Shown piece after piece: positions 7,738 to 15,695 of a stretch of 26,100 nucleotides of DNA. Below the pieces are notes generated by a model. The model had not been told where the DNA came from. It made no database searches and saw only the letters and a program-made list of their open reading frames with translations. The position numbers and the translations under genes are program-made. Each line of letters starts with the position of its first letter. Within the stretch, counting starts at the first letter, position 1. Source of the stretch: an uncultured Lysobacteraceae bacterium (GTDB taxonomy: Bacteria; Pseudomonadota; Gammaproteobacteria; Xanthomonadales; Rhodanobacteraceae); assembly GCA_946482585.1 (NCBI GenBank), contig CAMLSI010000015.1, positions 1-26,100 of the forward strand. The letters run 5' to 3'.

Positions 7738-10700
7738 TCAGGCCGCGCGCGGATAGCTGCTGTCGCGTGCGACTGGTGCGGTGTCGGTCGCCGTCTTCGG
7801 ACGGCGGCGCCATTGGCTCAGGCGCATGAGGCTCGGCATCAGCAGCAGCGAGAACACGAGAGCGACGACGACGCCGCCGACGTTCACTGCCGCGAGGCCG
7901 CGATAGATGACGCTGCCCGGTCCCGGATTCACCGCCATCGGCAACGCGCCGAGCGCGCCGGTCATGGTCGAGGCGAGGATGGCGCGCAGACGCTGGTTCA
8001 GTCCCATACGGATCGCGTCGTCGAGGCTGTGGCCGTCGTTCTGTGCTTCGCGCGTGAGGTCCACGAGCAGGATCGCGTGGTTCACGATGACGCCGATCAT
8101 CATGACGAAGCCGATCATCGACAGCAGGTCGAGCGGCTGGAACGCGAACAGGCCGAGTACGCGCAGACCGACCATGCCGCCGATCAGGGCGAGCGGCACC
8201 GTCAGCATCACGATGACCGCGTCGCGCAGCGACTTGAACAGCGCGGCCATGATGAGCAGCAGCACGAGCAGCGCGAGCGCGAAGTTCTTCGTCATCGTGC
8301 CCACGATCTGTTCCAGGCGATCCGCGCTGCCCGCCATGAGAATCGTGCCGTCCGACGGCAGCGCTTCGCGCAGCTTCGGCACGACGTCGCGGTTGAGCGT
8401 GGCGAGCGCGTCTTCGAGCGACAGGTTGGCCGGCGGATCGACGCTGAGCGTGATCGTGCGGCGATGATCGAGGCGACGGATCACGGTCGGTCCCATGACC
8501 GTGTCGAGGCTGACGAGATCGCCGAGCGGCACGACCTGGCCCGACGGCGTCACGAGCGGCGCTTCGGCGAGCTGTTCGGGTGTCTGGCCCGCGCTCGCGC
8601 GCAGGATGATCGGTACGCGCGTCTCGCCATTGAAATACTCGCCGAGCCAGGCGCCGTCGCCGAGTGCGCGCACGACGGTGCCGACCGAGCTGCGATCCCA
8701 GCCGGCTTCCGCGATACGCCGGTCGTTCGGCACGGCATGCAGCTCCGACTGCACCGAATCGGTGTTCGGGAACGCCTGCACGTTCGCGCCGGGGAAGGTC
8801 TTTTCGAGCAGCTGGCGACCCTGCTCGGCCGCGCGTTCGAGCGCCTTCGTGTCGTCGCTCTGCAGGTGCATCGCGATCGAACGCGCCGAACCGCCGAAGC
8901 CGCCGAACAGGTCGCCTTCGCCTGCGAATGCACGCGTGTCCGGCAATCCGACGATGACTTCTTCCCGCACGATCTTTTCGAGCTCGCCGATGCGCGACTC
9001 GTCGACGACACGCGCGCCGACGGTGCCGCCGCCCGGCCACAGCAGCAGGTAGTAGTTCTTGAGCTGCGGCTGCTTCTCGCCCTTCATGTAGGGCTGCAAG
9101 CGCTCGAGAATCTTGCCGGCAATTTCGCGGTTGACGACTTCCGGACTCATGCCCGGCGGGAAGCTGAAGCCAGCATCGATCGCCGCGCGTTTCACCGGCG
9201 GCAGATAATCGAGCCGCGGCAGGAACACCCAGCACAGGATCAGCGGCGCGACGAGCAGGCTCGCGACCCAGCCGAGCTGCTTGGCCGGCGTGTCGGTCCA
9301 GCGCAGGATGCGTTCGGTCAGCGCGGGCCAGCCGTCGCCGTAGCCCGACGTGAGCTTCTTCGCCTTGAGCCAGCCGCCGGCCGCGGCGGGGAGTACGGTG
9401 AGCGCGACGACGATGGAGATCGCGACGGAGATCGAGATCGTGAGCGCGAGGTCGGCGAAGATCTGGCCTTCGACGTCGCGCAGGAACAGCACCGGCAGGA
9501 ACACGGCGATCGTCGTGACGGTCGAGGCGAACAGTGCGGGGACGACCTGCTTCGCGCCGGCGAGCGCCGCTTCGGTCGGCGTCATGCCCGACTCCTTGAG
9601 CCGGATGATGTTGCCCGAGACGACGATCGCGCCTTCCACGACCATGCCGACCGCGAACGCGAGCCCGGCCAGCGAAATTACGTTGAGCGTGCGGCCGGTC
9701 AGGTGCAGCACGACGAAGGTCGCGAGCAGGCAGATCGGAATCGAGGTCGCGATCAGCAAGGTCGCGCGACCGTCGCGCATGAACCACCAGACGCAGATCA
9801 GCGCGAGCAGCGCGCCGACGACGAGATTCTCGGTCAGCAGTCCGACGGCGCGATTGATGAACAGGCCGGAATCGAACGACTGCTCGATGCCGAGTCCCTT
9901 CGCCTTCAACGGCCCGTCGCGCAGTTCGGCGACGACCTTCTTCACGTCGTTCAAGGTGCCGAGCACGTTGGCGCCGCTCTGCCGCAGGATCTGCATGCCG
10001 ATCGCGGGATTGCCGTTCTGATACGCGAAGAACCGCGGCTCCGGCGGACGCACTTCGATCGTCGCGACATCGCCGAGCTTGATCGGCCGGCCTTCGCGCC
10101 AGGCGAGCACGAGTTCGCCGAGCTGATCCGGCGTGTAGCGGCCGACGAAGCGCAGCGTGTACTGGCGGCGGCCCACTTCGACCTGACCGCCGGAGACGTC
10201 GGTCGCACTCGCCGCGCGCGCGGCGATGTCGGTGATCGCGACACCCATCGCCGCGGCCTTCGCCAGATCGACCGTGATACGCACTTCGTCGGGCGGTCCG
10301 GCATTGATATTGACGCCCGCAACACCCGGCACGGCTTCGATGCGCGGCTTGACCGTGGTATCGATGAACTCGCGATAGTCGAGGATCTTGCCCTGCGTGC
10401 CGGGCAGCAGTTGCACGAAGAACCAGGTCAGCGACTGGTTGGAATCATCCGCACCGAGCTGGACGACCGGGCGATCGGCATCGCGCGGCAGCGGCGGCAG
10501 GCGGTTCAGTCGCCCGAGCACTTCGACCAGCGCGTTCTTCATGTCCGTGCCGATCGCGAAGGTCAGATTGATGTTGCTGCCGCCGGTGCCGGCATTGCCG
10601 TCGAGCTCTTCGAGGCCCGGCAGTCCCTGCAGTACCTGTTCCTGTGGTTCGAGCAATTCGGATTCGACTTCGACCGGCGATGCCGCGCGCCAGCCGGTGT

Positions 10701-10842
10701 TGATCGAGATCTGCGGCCGTTCGATGTCGGGGAACAGCTGCAGCGGCAGCTCGCGCAGGCTCAGCAGCCCGAACACGCAGACCATCAGCACGGTGACGCC
10801 GACCGCGATCGGATTGCGCAGCGATGTTTCGATGAGTTTCAC
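7738..10842 (-). CDS. RND efflux permease with altered TM4 acidic pair
   Basis: Inner-membrane, proton-driven permease of the AcrB/HAE superfamily, 1034 aa, the usual length. The architecture is visible: the first helix starts at once (RNPIAVGVTVLMVCVFGLLSL), a large periplasmic loop follows, then helices 2-6, a second loop and helices 7-12. TM4 reads GMVVEGAIVVSGN (399-411). In AcrB the matching site is VDDAIVVVEN, so the two proton-relay Asp become Glu403 and Gly404. TM10 reads VNHAILLVD, where AcrB has KNAILIVE; an Asn there is also common in other RND subgroups. The GTG at 10842 is chosen because GGGAGG lies 5 bases upstream and the protein begins KLIETSLRNP as expected. A longer TTG-started frame would add 50 basic residues. 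No outer-membrane factor is encoded nearby, so a shared TolC-like channel is likely. Substrate unknown. Confidence 0.92.
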   Translation of the reverse strand: MKLIETSLRNPIAVGVTVLMVCVFGLLSLRELPLQLFPDIERPQISINTGWRAASPVEVESELLEPQEQVLQGLPGLEELDGNAGTGGSNINLTFAIGTDMKNALVEVLGRLNRLPPLPRDADRPVVQLGADDSNQSLTWFFVQLLPGTQGKILDYREFIDTTVKPRIEAVPGVAGVNINAGPPDEVRITVDLAKAAAMGVAITDIAARAASATDVSGGQVEVGRRQYTLRFVGRYTPDQLGELVLAWREGRPIKLGDVATIEVRPPEPRFFAYQNGNPAIGMQILRQSGANVLGTLNDVKKVVAELRDGPLKAKGLGIEQSFDSGLFINRAVGLLTENLVVGALLALICVWWFMRDGRATLLIATSIPICLLATFVVLHLTGRTLNVISLAGLAFAVGMVVEGAIVVSGNIIRLKESGMTPTEAALAGAKQVVPALFASTVTTIAVFLPVLFLRDVEGQIFADLALTISISVAISIVVALTVLPAAAGGWLKAKKLTSGYGDGWPALTERILRWTDTPAKQLGWVASLLVAPLILCWVFLPRLDYLPPVKRAAIDAGFSFPPGMSPEVVNREIAGKILERLQPYMKGEKQPQLKNYYLLLWPGGGTVGARVVDESRIGELEKIVREEVIVGLPDTRAFAGEGDLFGGFGGSARSIAMHLQSDDTKALERAAEQGRQLLEKTFPGANVQAFPNTDSVQSELHAVPNDRRIAEAGWDRSSVGTVVRALGDGAWLGEYFNGETRVPIILRASAGQTPEQLAEAPLVTPSGQVVPLGDLVSLDTVMGPTVIRRLDHRRTITLSVDPPANLSLEDALATLNRDVVPKLREALPSDGTILMAGSADRLEQIVGTMTKNFALALLVLLLIMAALFKSLRDAVIVMLTVPLALIGGMVGLRVLGLFAFQPLDLLSMIGFVMMIGVIVNHAILLVDLTREAQNDGHSLDDAIRMGLNQRLRAILASTMTGALGALPMAVNPGPGSVIYRGLAAVNVGGVVVALVFSLLLMPSLMRLSQWRRRPKTATDTAPVARDSSYPRAA

Positions 10843-10847
10843 GGTTT

Positions 10848-10853
10848 CCTCCC
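10848..10853 (-). promoter_or_regulatory. Shine-Dalgarno that fixes the RND permease start
   Basis: On the minus strand GGGAGG stands five bases before the GTG at 10842. It is one of the best ribosome sites in the window and argues against the longer upstream TTG reading. Confidence 0.75.
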
Positions 10854-11132
10854 GCTGCCGGCGCCAGAACGCCGCCCTGAGTGCCAGATTCGCGCTGGCG
10901 ACCCACATTGGGATGCGGCGAAGGTCATAGAGGTTGCGTGCATTGCGACGAAAAGCGCGCGCGGCACGCCGGAGCGAAGGCAGGTGTTGCAACAGTGCTC
11001 GCGACGACGCGCGTTCAGTGACGTGAAACGCGGAAAAACGCGCAATGCCGGTTAAGCCGCGAACGCATGTCGCGCGTCACGCGCACTCGGCATAATCCGC
11101 CGTCCCGCCTACGGCATGCCTGCGGTTCGTCG
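10854..11132. promoter_or_regulatory. Divergent control region: RND operon / AraC-type regulator
   Basis: About 280 bases with no gene I can support. Two dyads stand out: a perfect 10-bp palindrome TGTTGCAACA (10985-10994), and TTCA-N6-TGAA (11014-11027) inside a larger imperfect repeat GCGTTCA/TGAAACGC. Both are plausible operators. For the plus-strand regulator a -10-like CATAAT lies at 11091-11096, predicting a start of transcription near 11103. A weak -10-like TATGAC lies on the minus strand near 10926-10931 for the efflux operon. Confidence 0.4.
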
Positions 11133-12233
11133 ATGGTCTTCTGGAGCATGGTCTTCGTCGTGGGCGCATCGCAGGCGGCCTGGCTCGCGCTCGCGCTATG
11201 GCGGCGGCTGGTCAATCGCGCTGGCAATCGCGTGCTCGCGGCCTGGATCGCGCTGATCGGCATCGATCTCATCGTGAAGGCGCTCTACTTCCACGAGCCG
11301 GGGCCGACCTACTACAAGGCCTATCGTTTCGTCGGCCTGTTTCCGTTCTTCTACAGCAGCTTCTTCTATGTCTACGTGCGCGCGCTGACCGAGGCACGCA
11401 CGCTGGCCGTCCGCGACGTGGTCCATCTCGGCGGCTTCGTCGTCGCGCTGCTCGCCAAGATCGATGTATTCCTGCAGAGCCGCGCCGCGATCGACGCACA
11501 TTTCGCCGCCGGCGGGCGTTTGGAACCGACGCCGTGGTTCGACCTGTTCCTGTTCGGCTACGGCCTCGCTTACATCGCAGCCGCGCTCGTGCGCGTGCGC
11601 CGCTATCGCCGCGACCTGCTCGAACGCCGCTCCGACGCCGACCGGCTGTCGCTGCACTGGATCGACACGATGGCCGTCTCCCAGATCGTGATCTGGTGCA
11701 TTGCGGTCCTGCAGTGGCTGACCCGTCTGCCCTGGATCGACTATCCGCTGATCTACGGTGCGGTTGTTTTGTGGATTTTTACCGTCGGCTACCTGAGTCT
11801 CGGCCAGGCCGCGCTGCCGCGGGAGCCGGCACCGGAGGAGCCCGCGCGGACCCCGCTGGCGGCCGACGACGCGCGCTTTCCCGATGTCGAAACGCGACTC
11901 GCGCAACTCATGGAACGCGACCGGCTCTATCGCGAACCTGCGTTGAGCATCGGTCAGCTCGCGCGCCGCAGCGGCTATCCGGAATACCTGGTCTCGGCCG
12001 TCATCAACCGGCGTTTCGCCGGCAACTTCTGCGACTACGTCAACCGCTTGCGCGTCGACGCGGTGCGCCACTGTCTCGGCGATGCCGCCGATCGACGCAC
12101 GGTGCTCGATATCGCCTACGACTGCGGTTTCACGTCGAAGTCGACGTTCAACGCCGCGTTCAAGCGCCAGGTCGGCGAGACTCCGAGCGCCTACCGGCAG
12201 CGCCACGCGCGGCCGACAGGCTCAGGCGACTGA
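11133..12233 (+). CDS. Membrane-embedded AraC-family transcriptional regulator (about 7 TM + HTH)
   Basis: The N-terminal ~230 residues contain about seven hydrophobic segments, beginning with MVFWSMVFVVGASQAAWLAL and ending with YGAVVLWIFTVGYLSL. After an acidic/proline linker, the last ~100 residues form an AraC-type double helix-turn-helix: SIGQLARRSGYPEYLVSAVI, then VLDIAYDCGFTSKSTFNAAF with the family ending KRQVGETPSAYRQ. It therefore looks like a one-component membrane sensor that binds DNA while in the inner membrane. It is divergent from the RND operon, which is the likely target. I chose the ATG at 11133 because it starts just before the first helix and follows the CATAAT box by 36 bases. 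The frame also opens at an ATG at 11067, and an ATG at 11148 has GGAG too close to be useful. Its 3' end overlaps the convergent DUF2306 gene by 12 bases. Confidence 0.85.
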   Translation: MVFWSMVFVVGASQAAWLALALWRRLVNRAGNRVLAAWIALIGIDLIVKALYFHEPGPTYYKAYRFVGLFPFFYSSFFYVYVRALTEARTLAVRDVVHLGGFVVALLAKIDVFLQSRAAIDAHFAAGGRLEPTPWFDLFLFGYGLAYIAAALVRVRRYRRDLLERRSDADRLSLHWIDTMAVSQIVIWCIAVLQWLTRLPWIDYPLIYGAVVLWIFTVGYLSLGQAALPREPAPEEPARTPLAADDARFPDVETRLAQLMERDRLYREPALSIGQLARRSGYPEYLVSAVINRRFAGNFCDYVNRLRVDAVRHCLGDAADRRTVLDIAYDCGFTSKSTFNAAFKRQVGETPSAYRQRHARPTGSGD

Positions 12234-12866
12234 AGGCAGCTCCGCGCTTCGCGCCGGGCCGCGGCGACGCAGCCACCACTCGGCGAGCACGAGGTTCACC
12301 GTCCAGCAGCTCCAGGCCGCGAAGACATAGTTGGTCAGGAACGGCAACTGCAGTGCGCCCTGGCCGATCGCAAGCTCGAGGCGCAGGGTCACGGCCGAGG
12401 CAGTCAGTGCGACGCTGCGCCACATCCAGCGCCGGTGGCGCTCGATGTCGCCGGCGACGGCATGGCCGATGCCGAGCGCGGTAGCCGTAAGCCAGACCAG
12501 CGCCAGCAGCGCGAAGCCCGCACCGCTGGCCCAACCGCCGTGCGCATTCGCGGCCATCTTCAGCCCGCCGAGCGCGCCGATCAGCACGCCGCCCGCATAC
12601 AGCCAGCCGGCGATGCGATGCCAGCGCGGTATCCGGCGGCGCAGCCGCGCCCAGACCTGGAACGGCGCGAGCGCCAGTGCGAGACCGCCGCCGAAGAAGT
12701 GCGCCGGCACCGCGAGCCCGGCGACGGCGAAGCGCCGGTCGAACGGGTTTCGCGGCTGGAACTCGCCGTAGAGAAAGCCGACCGCGTAGGCCGCGACGGC
12801 CAGGCACAATGCCGCAAACACCAGGTGCGCCGTCCGGCGCGCCATCGATACCGCCCACGATCCCAT
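12222..12866 (-). CDS. DUF2306-like integral membrane protein (214 aa)
   Basis: Predicted inner-membrane protein with about six helices and no known reaction. Features that suggest DUF2306 are paired loop motifs: AHFFGGGLALALAPFQ, then RIPRWHRIAGWLYAGGVLIGALGG, then GDIERHRRWMWRSVALTASAV. Conserved His and Arg at helix ends (PRWHRIAGW, RHRRWMWR) resemble heme-type membrane proteins, but that is only an impression. The ATG at 12866 has a good Shine-Dalgarno (GGGAG, 6 bases upstream). It lies 123 bases downstream of the LytTR regulator on the same strand and could be part of, or a target of, that system. It converges with the AraC-type gene. Confidence 0.75.
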   Translation of the reverse strand: MGSWAVSMARRTAHLVFAALCLAVAAYAVGFLYGEFQPRNPFDRRFAVAGLAVPAHFFGGGLALALAPFQVWARLRRRIPRWHRIAGWLYAGGVLIGALGGLKMAANAHGGWASGAGFALLALVWLTATALGIGHAVAGDIERHRRWMWRSVALTASAVTLRLELAIGQGALQLPFLTNYVFAAWSCWTVNLVLAEWWLRRRGPARSAELPSVA

Positions 12867-12884
12867 CGTCCGCTCCCGTCATCC

Positions 12885-12905
12885 GCCGGAGGCCAAAGCC
12901 TCGGC
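12885..12905. terminator. Short hairpin downstream of the LytTR regulator
   Basis: GCCGGAGGC (12885-12893) and GCCTCGGC (12898-12905) pair over 8 bp with one bulged base around a CAAA loop. It lies in the 123-base gap between the response regulator stop and the DUF2306 start. It may partly end transcription there. There is no U-tract. Confidence 0.3.
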
Positions 12906-12989
12906 GAATGCGGGTTTGCGATCGTCCGTGCCGGCCGTTCCGTACCGCGGACGCGTACGAAACGGCGGACCCGGACGCCGAGGCGCCGC

Positions 12990-13784
12990 TCAGTGCAGCA
13001 GATGAACCTTGTCTTTGTAGCTGCGCGACAGCTTCAGCGTCTGGCCCGACTCGAGCGTCACGAAGTATTCGCCGTTGAGGTGCGAGCGCAGCTCCCGCAC
13101 GCAGGCGAGATTCACGATGGTCGAACGGTGGATGCGCTGGAAACGGCGCGGGTCGAGCCGCTGCTCCATCTCGCGCATGGTCGCGCGGATGACGAAGTTC
13201 TCCGACGCGGTGTGGATGCACAGGTAGTCGCCCGCGGCATCGATCCAGCGGATCGAATCCGGATCCAGGCGCACCGTGCGATTGCCGTCGCGGATCGCCA
13301 GGCGCTGGGGGCCGGGCTCGGCCGCATCCTGCGCGAGCGCATCGGCCAGGGTCAGGTCGGCCTTGCCCGACATGCGGGCGAGCAGGCGCAGCAGCTTGTC
13401 GCGATCGCCGCCGGCGGTGCGCGCGCCCAGGCGTTCGCGCACGCTCTGCAGCGCGTGAGCCAGGCGCTGGTCTTCGACCGGCTTCAGCAGATAGTCGACC
13501 GCACAGGCGGCGAACGCGTCGAGCGCGTACTGGTCGTAGGCCGTCACGAAGACGGTCAGCGGCAGCGTTTCGGTCGGCAATGACCGCAACAGCGCGAAGC
13601 CGTCCATTTCGGGCATCTGTATGTCGAGAAACATCAGGTCGGGTTTCAACGCCGCGACGGCGAAGCCGGCTTCGCGGCCGTTGCCGGCCTGGCCGACGAC
13701 CTCTACGTCGGCATGCGCGCCCAGGCGCAATTCGAGTCCGCGGCGTGCCAGCGGCTCATCGTCGACGATCAGGGTACGAATCAC
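12990..13784 (-). CDS. LytTR-family response regulator (AlgR/LytR type)
   Basis: Cytoplasmic response regulator of 264 aa. The receiver domain (about 1-120) has the acidic pocket VDDEP (D8, D9), the phosphoacceptor D54 in LMFLDIQMPEMDG, T81 in FVTAYD, and K101 in YLLKPV. The C-terminal LytTR DNA-binding domain (about 160-262) shows RLAIRDGNRTVRL, IRWIDAAGDYLCIHT and RRFQRIHRSTIVNL. It overlaps the kinase gene by four bases (ATGA), so the two are translated together and almost certainly form one two-component system. LytTR regulators often control cell-surface or secretion functions; the targets here are unknown, though the DUF2306 gene just downstream is a candidate. Confidence 0.93.
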   Translation of the reverse strand: MIRTLIVDDEPLARRGLELRLGAHADVEVVGQAGNGREAGFAVAALKPDLMFLDIQMPEMDGFALLRSLPTETLPLTVFVTAYDQYALDAFAACAVDYLLKPVEDQRLAHALQSVRERLGARTAGGDRDKLLRLLARMSGKADLTLADALAQDAAEPGPQRLAIRDGNRTVRLDPDSIRWIDAAGDYLCIHTASENFVIRATMREMEQRLDPRRFQRIHRSTIVNLACVRELRSHLNGEYFVTLESGQTLKLSRSYKDKVHLLH

Positions 13785-14875
13785 GCCTCGCTCCGGGTTT
13801 CATAGGGAAGATTCAACGCGACTTCCACGCCGCCGCCTTCGTCGTCGCCGCGCGTGCGGACGGCGACGCTCTGCCGCGCGCCGTAGAGCACCTTGAGACG
13901 CTCGCGCGTGTTGGCGAGACCGACGCCGTTGCCGTTGCCGTGGCATTCGACCGGCAGGCCGGGACCGTCGTCCTCGACGCGGATATGCAGGTACTCGCCG
14001 ACGACTGCCGCACGCACGGCGATGGTGCCGCCCTCGATGCGCTGGCTGACCGCGTGTTTGATGCAGTTCTCGATCAGCGGCTGCAGCATCAGGCTGGGCA
14101 CGAGTGCACGCCGCGCGGCCGGGCTCGCATCGACGACGACGCGCAGGCGTTCGCCGAAGCGCACCTGCTCGATGCCGAGGTAGCGCGTCAGCGCTTCCAG
14201 TTCCTCGTCGAGGCTGACCCGCTGCATGGGGTCGGAATCGAGCGAATGGCGCAGGAACGCGGACAACCCGGCGACCATGCGGTTCGCGGTCGCATTCTGG
14301 TTGTCGAGCACCAGGGTCGAAATCGCGTTCAAGGTGTTGAACAGGAAGTGCGGGTTGAGCTGGTAGCGCAGCATCTTGAGCTGCGCCTCGTGCGCAGTCG
14401 CGTTCGCGCGCAGCGCGTTCTCGCGCTCGTGGGCGATCTCGCGGCTGAACTTGATGCCGAAATACAGGCCGCTCCAGGACAACATGACGTAGAGTGCCGA
14501 ACCGAAATAGCCGATGTAGCCGAGCAGGCTCTCGGGCCGGCATTCGAAGCACCAGCGGAAAACCGCCTCGGCGTAGGTCAACGAATAGATCCCGGTCGCG
14601 AGCATGAGCAGCAGGAACGAGGCCGCGATCATGCGCGACGTGGGCAACTGCCAGGTCGCGCGGAAGCCGAGCCGCAGGAGACTGGTCACGCCGAAACCGA
14701 TTGCAGTCGCCGCCGCCGACACCCAGATGTAGTCCCAGGGTTTGCCGTGCCCCATGGCCGCGAGAAAATGCAGGCTGAAATAGCCGAGCCAGCCGGTCGA
14801 CTGCAGCACCCAGAACAATCGAGCGGGTGAAGCAAAGAAGCGTTTCAGGCTGGTCATGTGAGGGTGGGACACCAT
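13781..14875 (-). CDS. LytS-type sensor histidine kinase (His_kinase + HATPase)
   Basis: Membrane sensor kinase partner of the LytTR regulator. The N-terminal ~145 residues hold about four membrane helices with short loops, so no large periplasmic sensor domain is seen. The phosphorylation site is H176 in LRYQLNPHFLFNTLNAIS, the standard His_kinase (PF06580-type) box. The ATPase domain has the N-box PLIENCIKHAV (N270), the G1 box EDDGPGLP (301-308) and the G2 box GVGLANTRERL (317-327). I give the outermost start at 14875; a second ATG at 14857 (MTSLKRFFAS) is equally possible, and neither has a clear Shine-Dalgarno. It is divergent from pyrE, with a 109-base gap. Confidence 0.92.
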   Translation of the reverse strand: MVSHPHMTSLKRFFASPARLFWVLQSTGWLGYFSLHFLAAMGHGKPWDYIWVSAAATAIGFGVTSLLRLGFRATWQLPTSRMIAASFLLLMLATGIYSLTYAEAVFRWCFECRPESLLGYIGYFGSALYVMLSWSGLYFGIKFSREIAHERENALRANATAHEAQLKMLRYQLNPHFLFNTLNAISTLVLDNQNATANRMVAGLSAFLRHSLDSDPMQRVSLDEELEALTRYLGIEQVRFGERLRVVVDASPAARRALVPSLMLQPLIENCIKHAVSQRIEGGTIAVRAAVVGEYLHIRVEDDGPGLPVECHGNGNGVGLANTRERLKVLYGARQSVAVRTRGDDEGGGVEVALNLPYETRSEA

Positions 14876-14954
14876 GAGCCCATGCTAGGGCGAGGACGCG
14901 CTAGCAGAGCGCACTTCGGCGCATGCTGGCAACCGCTGGGCGCGGCAGCTTGCC

Positions 14955-14977
14955 TACAATCGGCGTTTTTCCGGGAG
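14955..14977 (+). promoter_or_regulatory. pyrE -10 box and ribosome site
   Basis: TACAAT at 14955-14960 is a good -10 hexamer, 25 bases before the pyrE ATG, and GGGAG at 14973-14977 is the Shine-Dalgarno. No convincing -35 hexamer is seen at the right distance. The string GCCTACAATCG is repeated in front of folE (25555-25565). A short leader leaves no room for a classic pyrE attenuator. Confidence 0.5.
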
Positions 14978-14984
14978 AACCCGC

Positions 14985-15629
14985 ATGCGCGCGCACCAAC
15001 GCGACTTTCTCGACCTCGCCCTGCACAAGCAGGTCCTGCGCTTCGGCGACTTCACGCTGAAGTCGGGCCGGACCAGCCCGTATTTCTTCAACGCGGGGCT
15101 GATCGACAGCGGCGCGGCGCTGGCCCGGCTCGGCCGCGCCTACGCGACGACGGCCGTCGAATCGGACCTTCCGTTCGACATGCTGTTCGGTCCGGCCTAC
15201 AAGGGCATCGCGCTGGCAGCCGCCACGGCCATCGCACTGGCTGCCGATCATGGCCGCGACCTGCCGTTCGCGTTCAACCGCAAGGAGGCCAAGACCCACG
15301 GCGAAGGCGGCAACCTGATCGGCGCGCCGTTGCGCGGTCGCGTGCTCATCGTCGACGACGTGATCACGGCCGGCACCGCTATCCGGGAGTCTTTGCAGAT
15401 CATTCGCGGCCAGGGCGCCGAACCTGCTGGCGTGTTGATTGCATTGGATCGGCAGGAACGCGGTCAGGGGTCGCTGTCCGCTGCGCAGGAAGTCACCGCC
15501 GAGTTCGGTATTCCGGTACTCGCGATTGCGCGGCTCGCCGATCTCCTGACGCTGACGGCCGAACGGCCCGAACTTGCCGCGCAGCAAGCCCGTCTACAGG
15601 AGTATCGCCAGCGATACGGCGTGGCCTGA
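14985..15629 (+). CDS. pyrE: Orotate phosphoribosyltransferase
   Basis: Transfers the phosphoribosyl group of PRPP to orotate to make OMP, the fifth step of pyrimidine synthesis. The PRPP-binding motif [14 protein letters not shown] lies at 119-132. Other family signatures are [16 protein letters not shown] (24-39), [13 protein letters not shown] (67-79) and [19 protein letters not shown] (96-114), the last carrying the catalytic flexible loop. 214 aa is the normal length. The ATG has a clear Shine-Dalgarno and -10 box. Confidence 0.97.
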   Translation: MRAHQRDFLDLALHKQVLRFGDFTLKSGRTSPYFFNAGLIDSGAALARLGRAYATTAVESDLPFDMLFGPAYKGIALAAATAIALAADHGRDLPFAFNRKEAKTHGEGGNLIGAPLRGRVLIVDDVITAGTAIRESLQIIRGQGAEPAGVLIALDRQERGQGSLSAAQEVTAEFGIPVLAIARLADLLTLTAERPELAAQQARLQEYRQRYGVA

Positions 15630-15669
15630 GGCGTGCCGGGCAACACAACCGGGCGGGACGGCCGAGACC

Positions 15670-15692
15670 TATACTGGCGATTCGAGGAGGAG
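15670..15692 (+). promoter_or_regulatory. Promoter and ribosome site of the DUF4124 gene
   Basis: TATACT (15670-15675) is a near-consensus -10 box, and GAGGAGGAG (15684-15692) is a strong Shine-Dalgarno ending 3 bases before the ATG. Transcription would begin near 15682, leaving a leader of only about 14 bases. The strong ribosome site decides the start at 15696 against an upstream GTG at 15633. Confidence 0.5.
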
Positions 15693-15695
15693 CCC

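Noticed and set aside
10843..10992. 50-codon N-terminal extension of the RND permease from a TTG
   Set aside because: RND permeases begin right at the first helix, and the GTG at 10842 has GGGAGG five bases upstream.
6577..11055. 1492-codon open frame on the plus strand
   Set aside because: It is antisense to the efflux adaptor and permease, whose proteins have clear family motifs. The frame is very rich in Arg, Asp, Gln and Glu, typical of antisense reading of GC-rich genes.
14876..14984. pyrE leader as a translation-coupled attenuator
   Set aside because: The -10 box is only 25 bases from the ATG, there is no T-run terminator, and no leader peptide fits.
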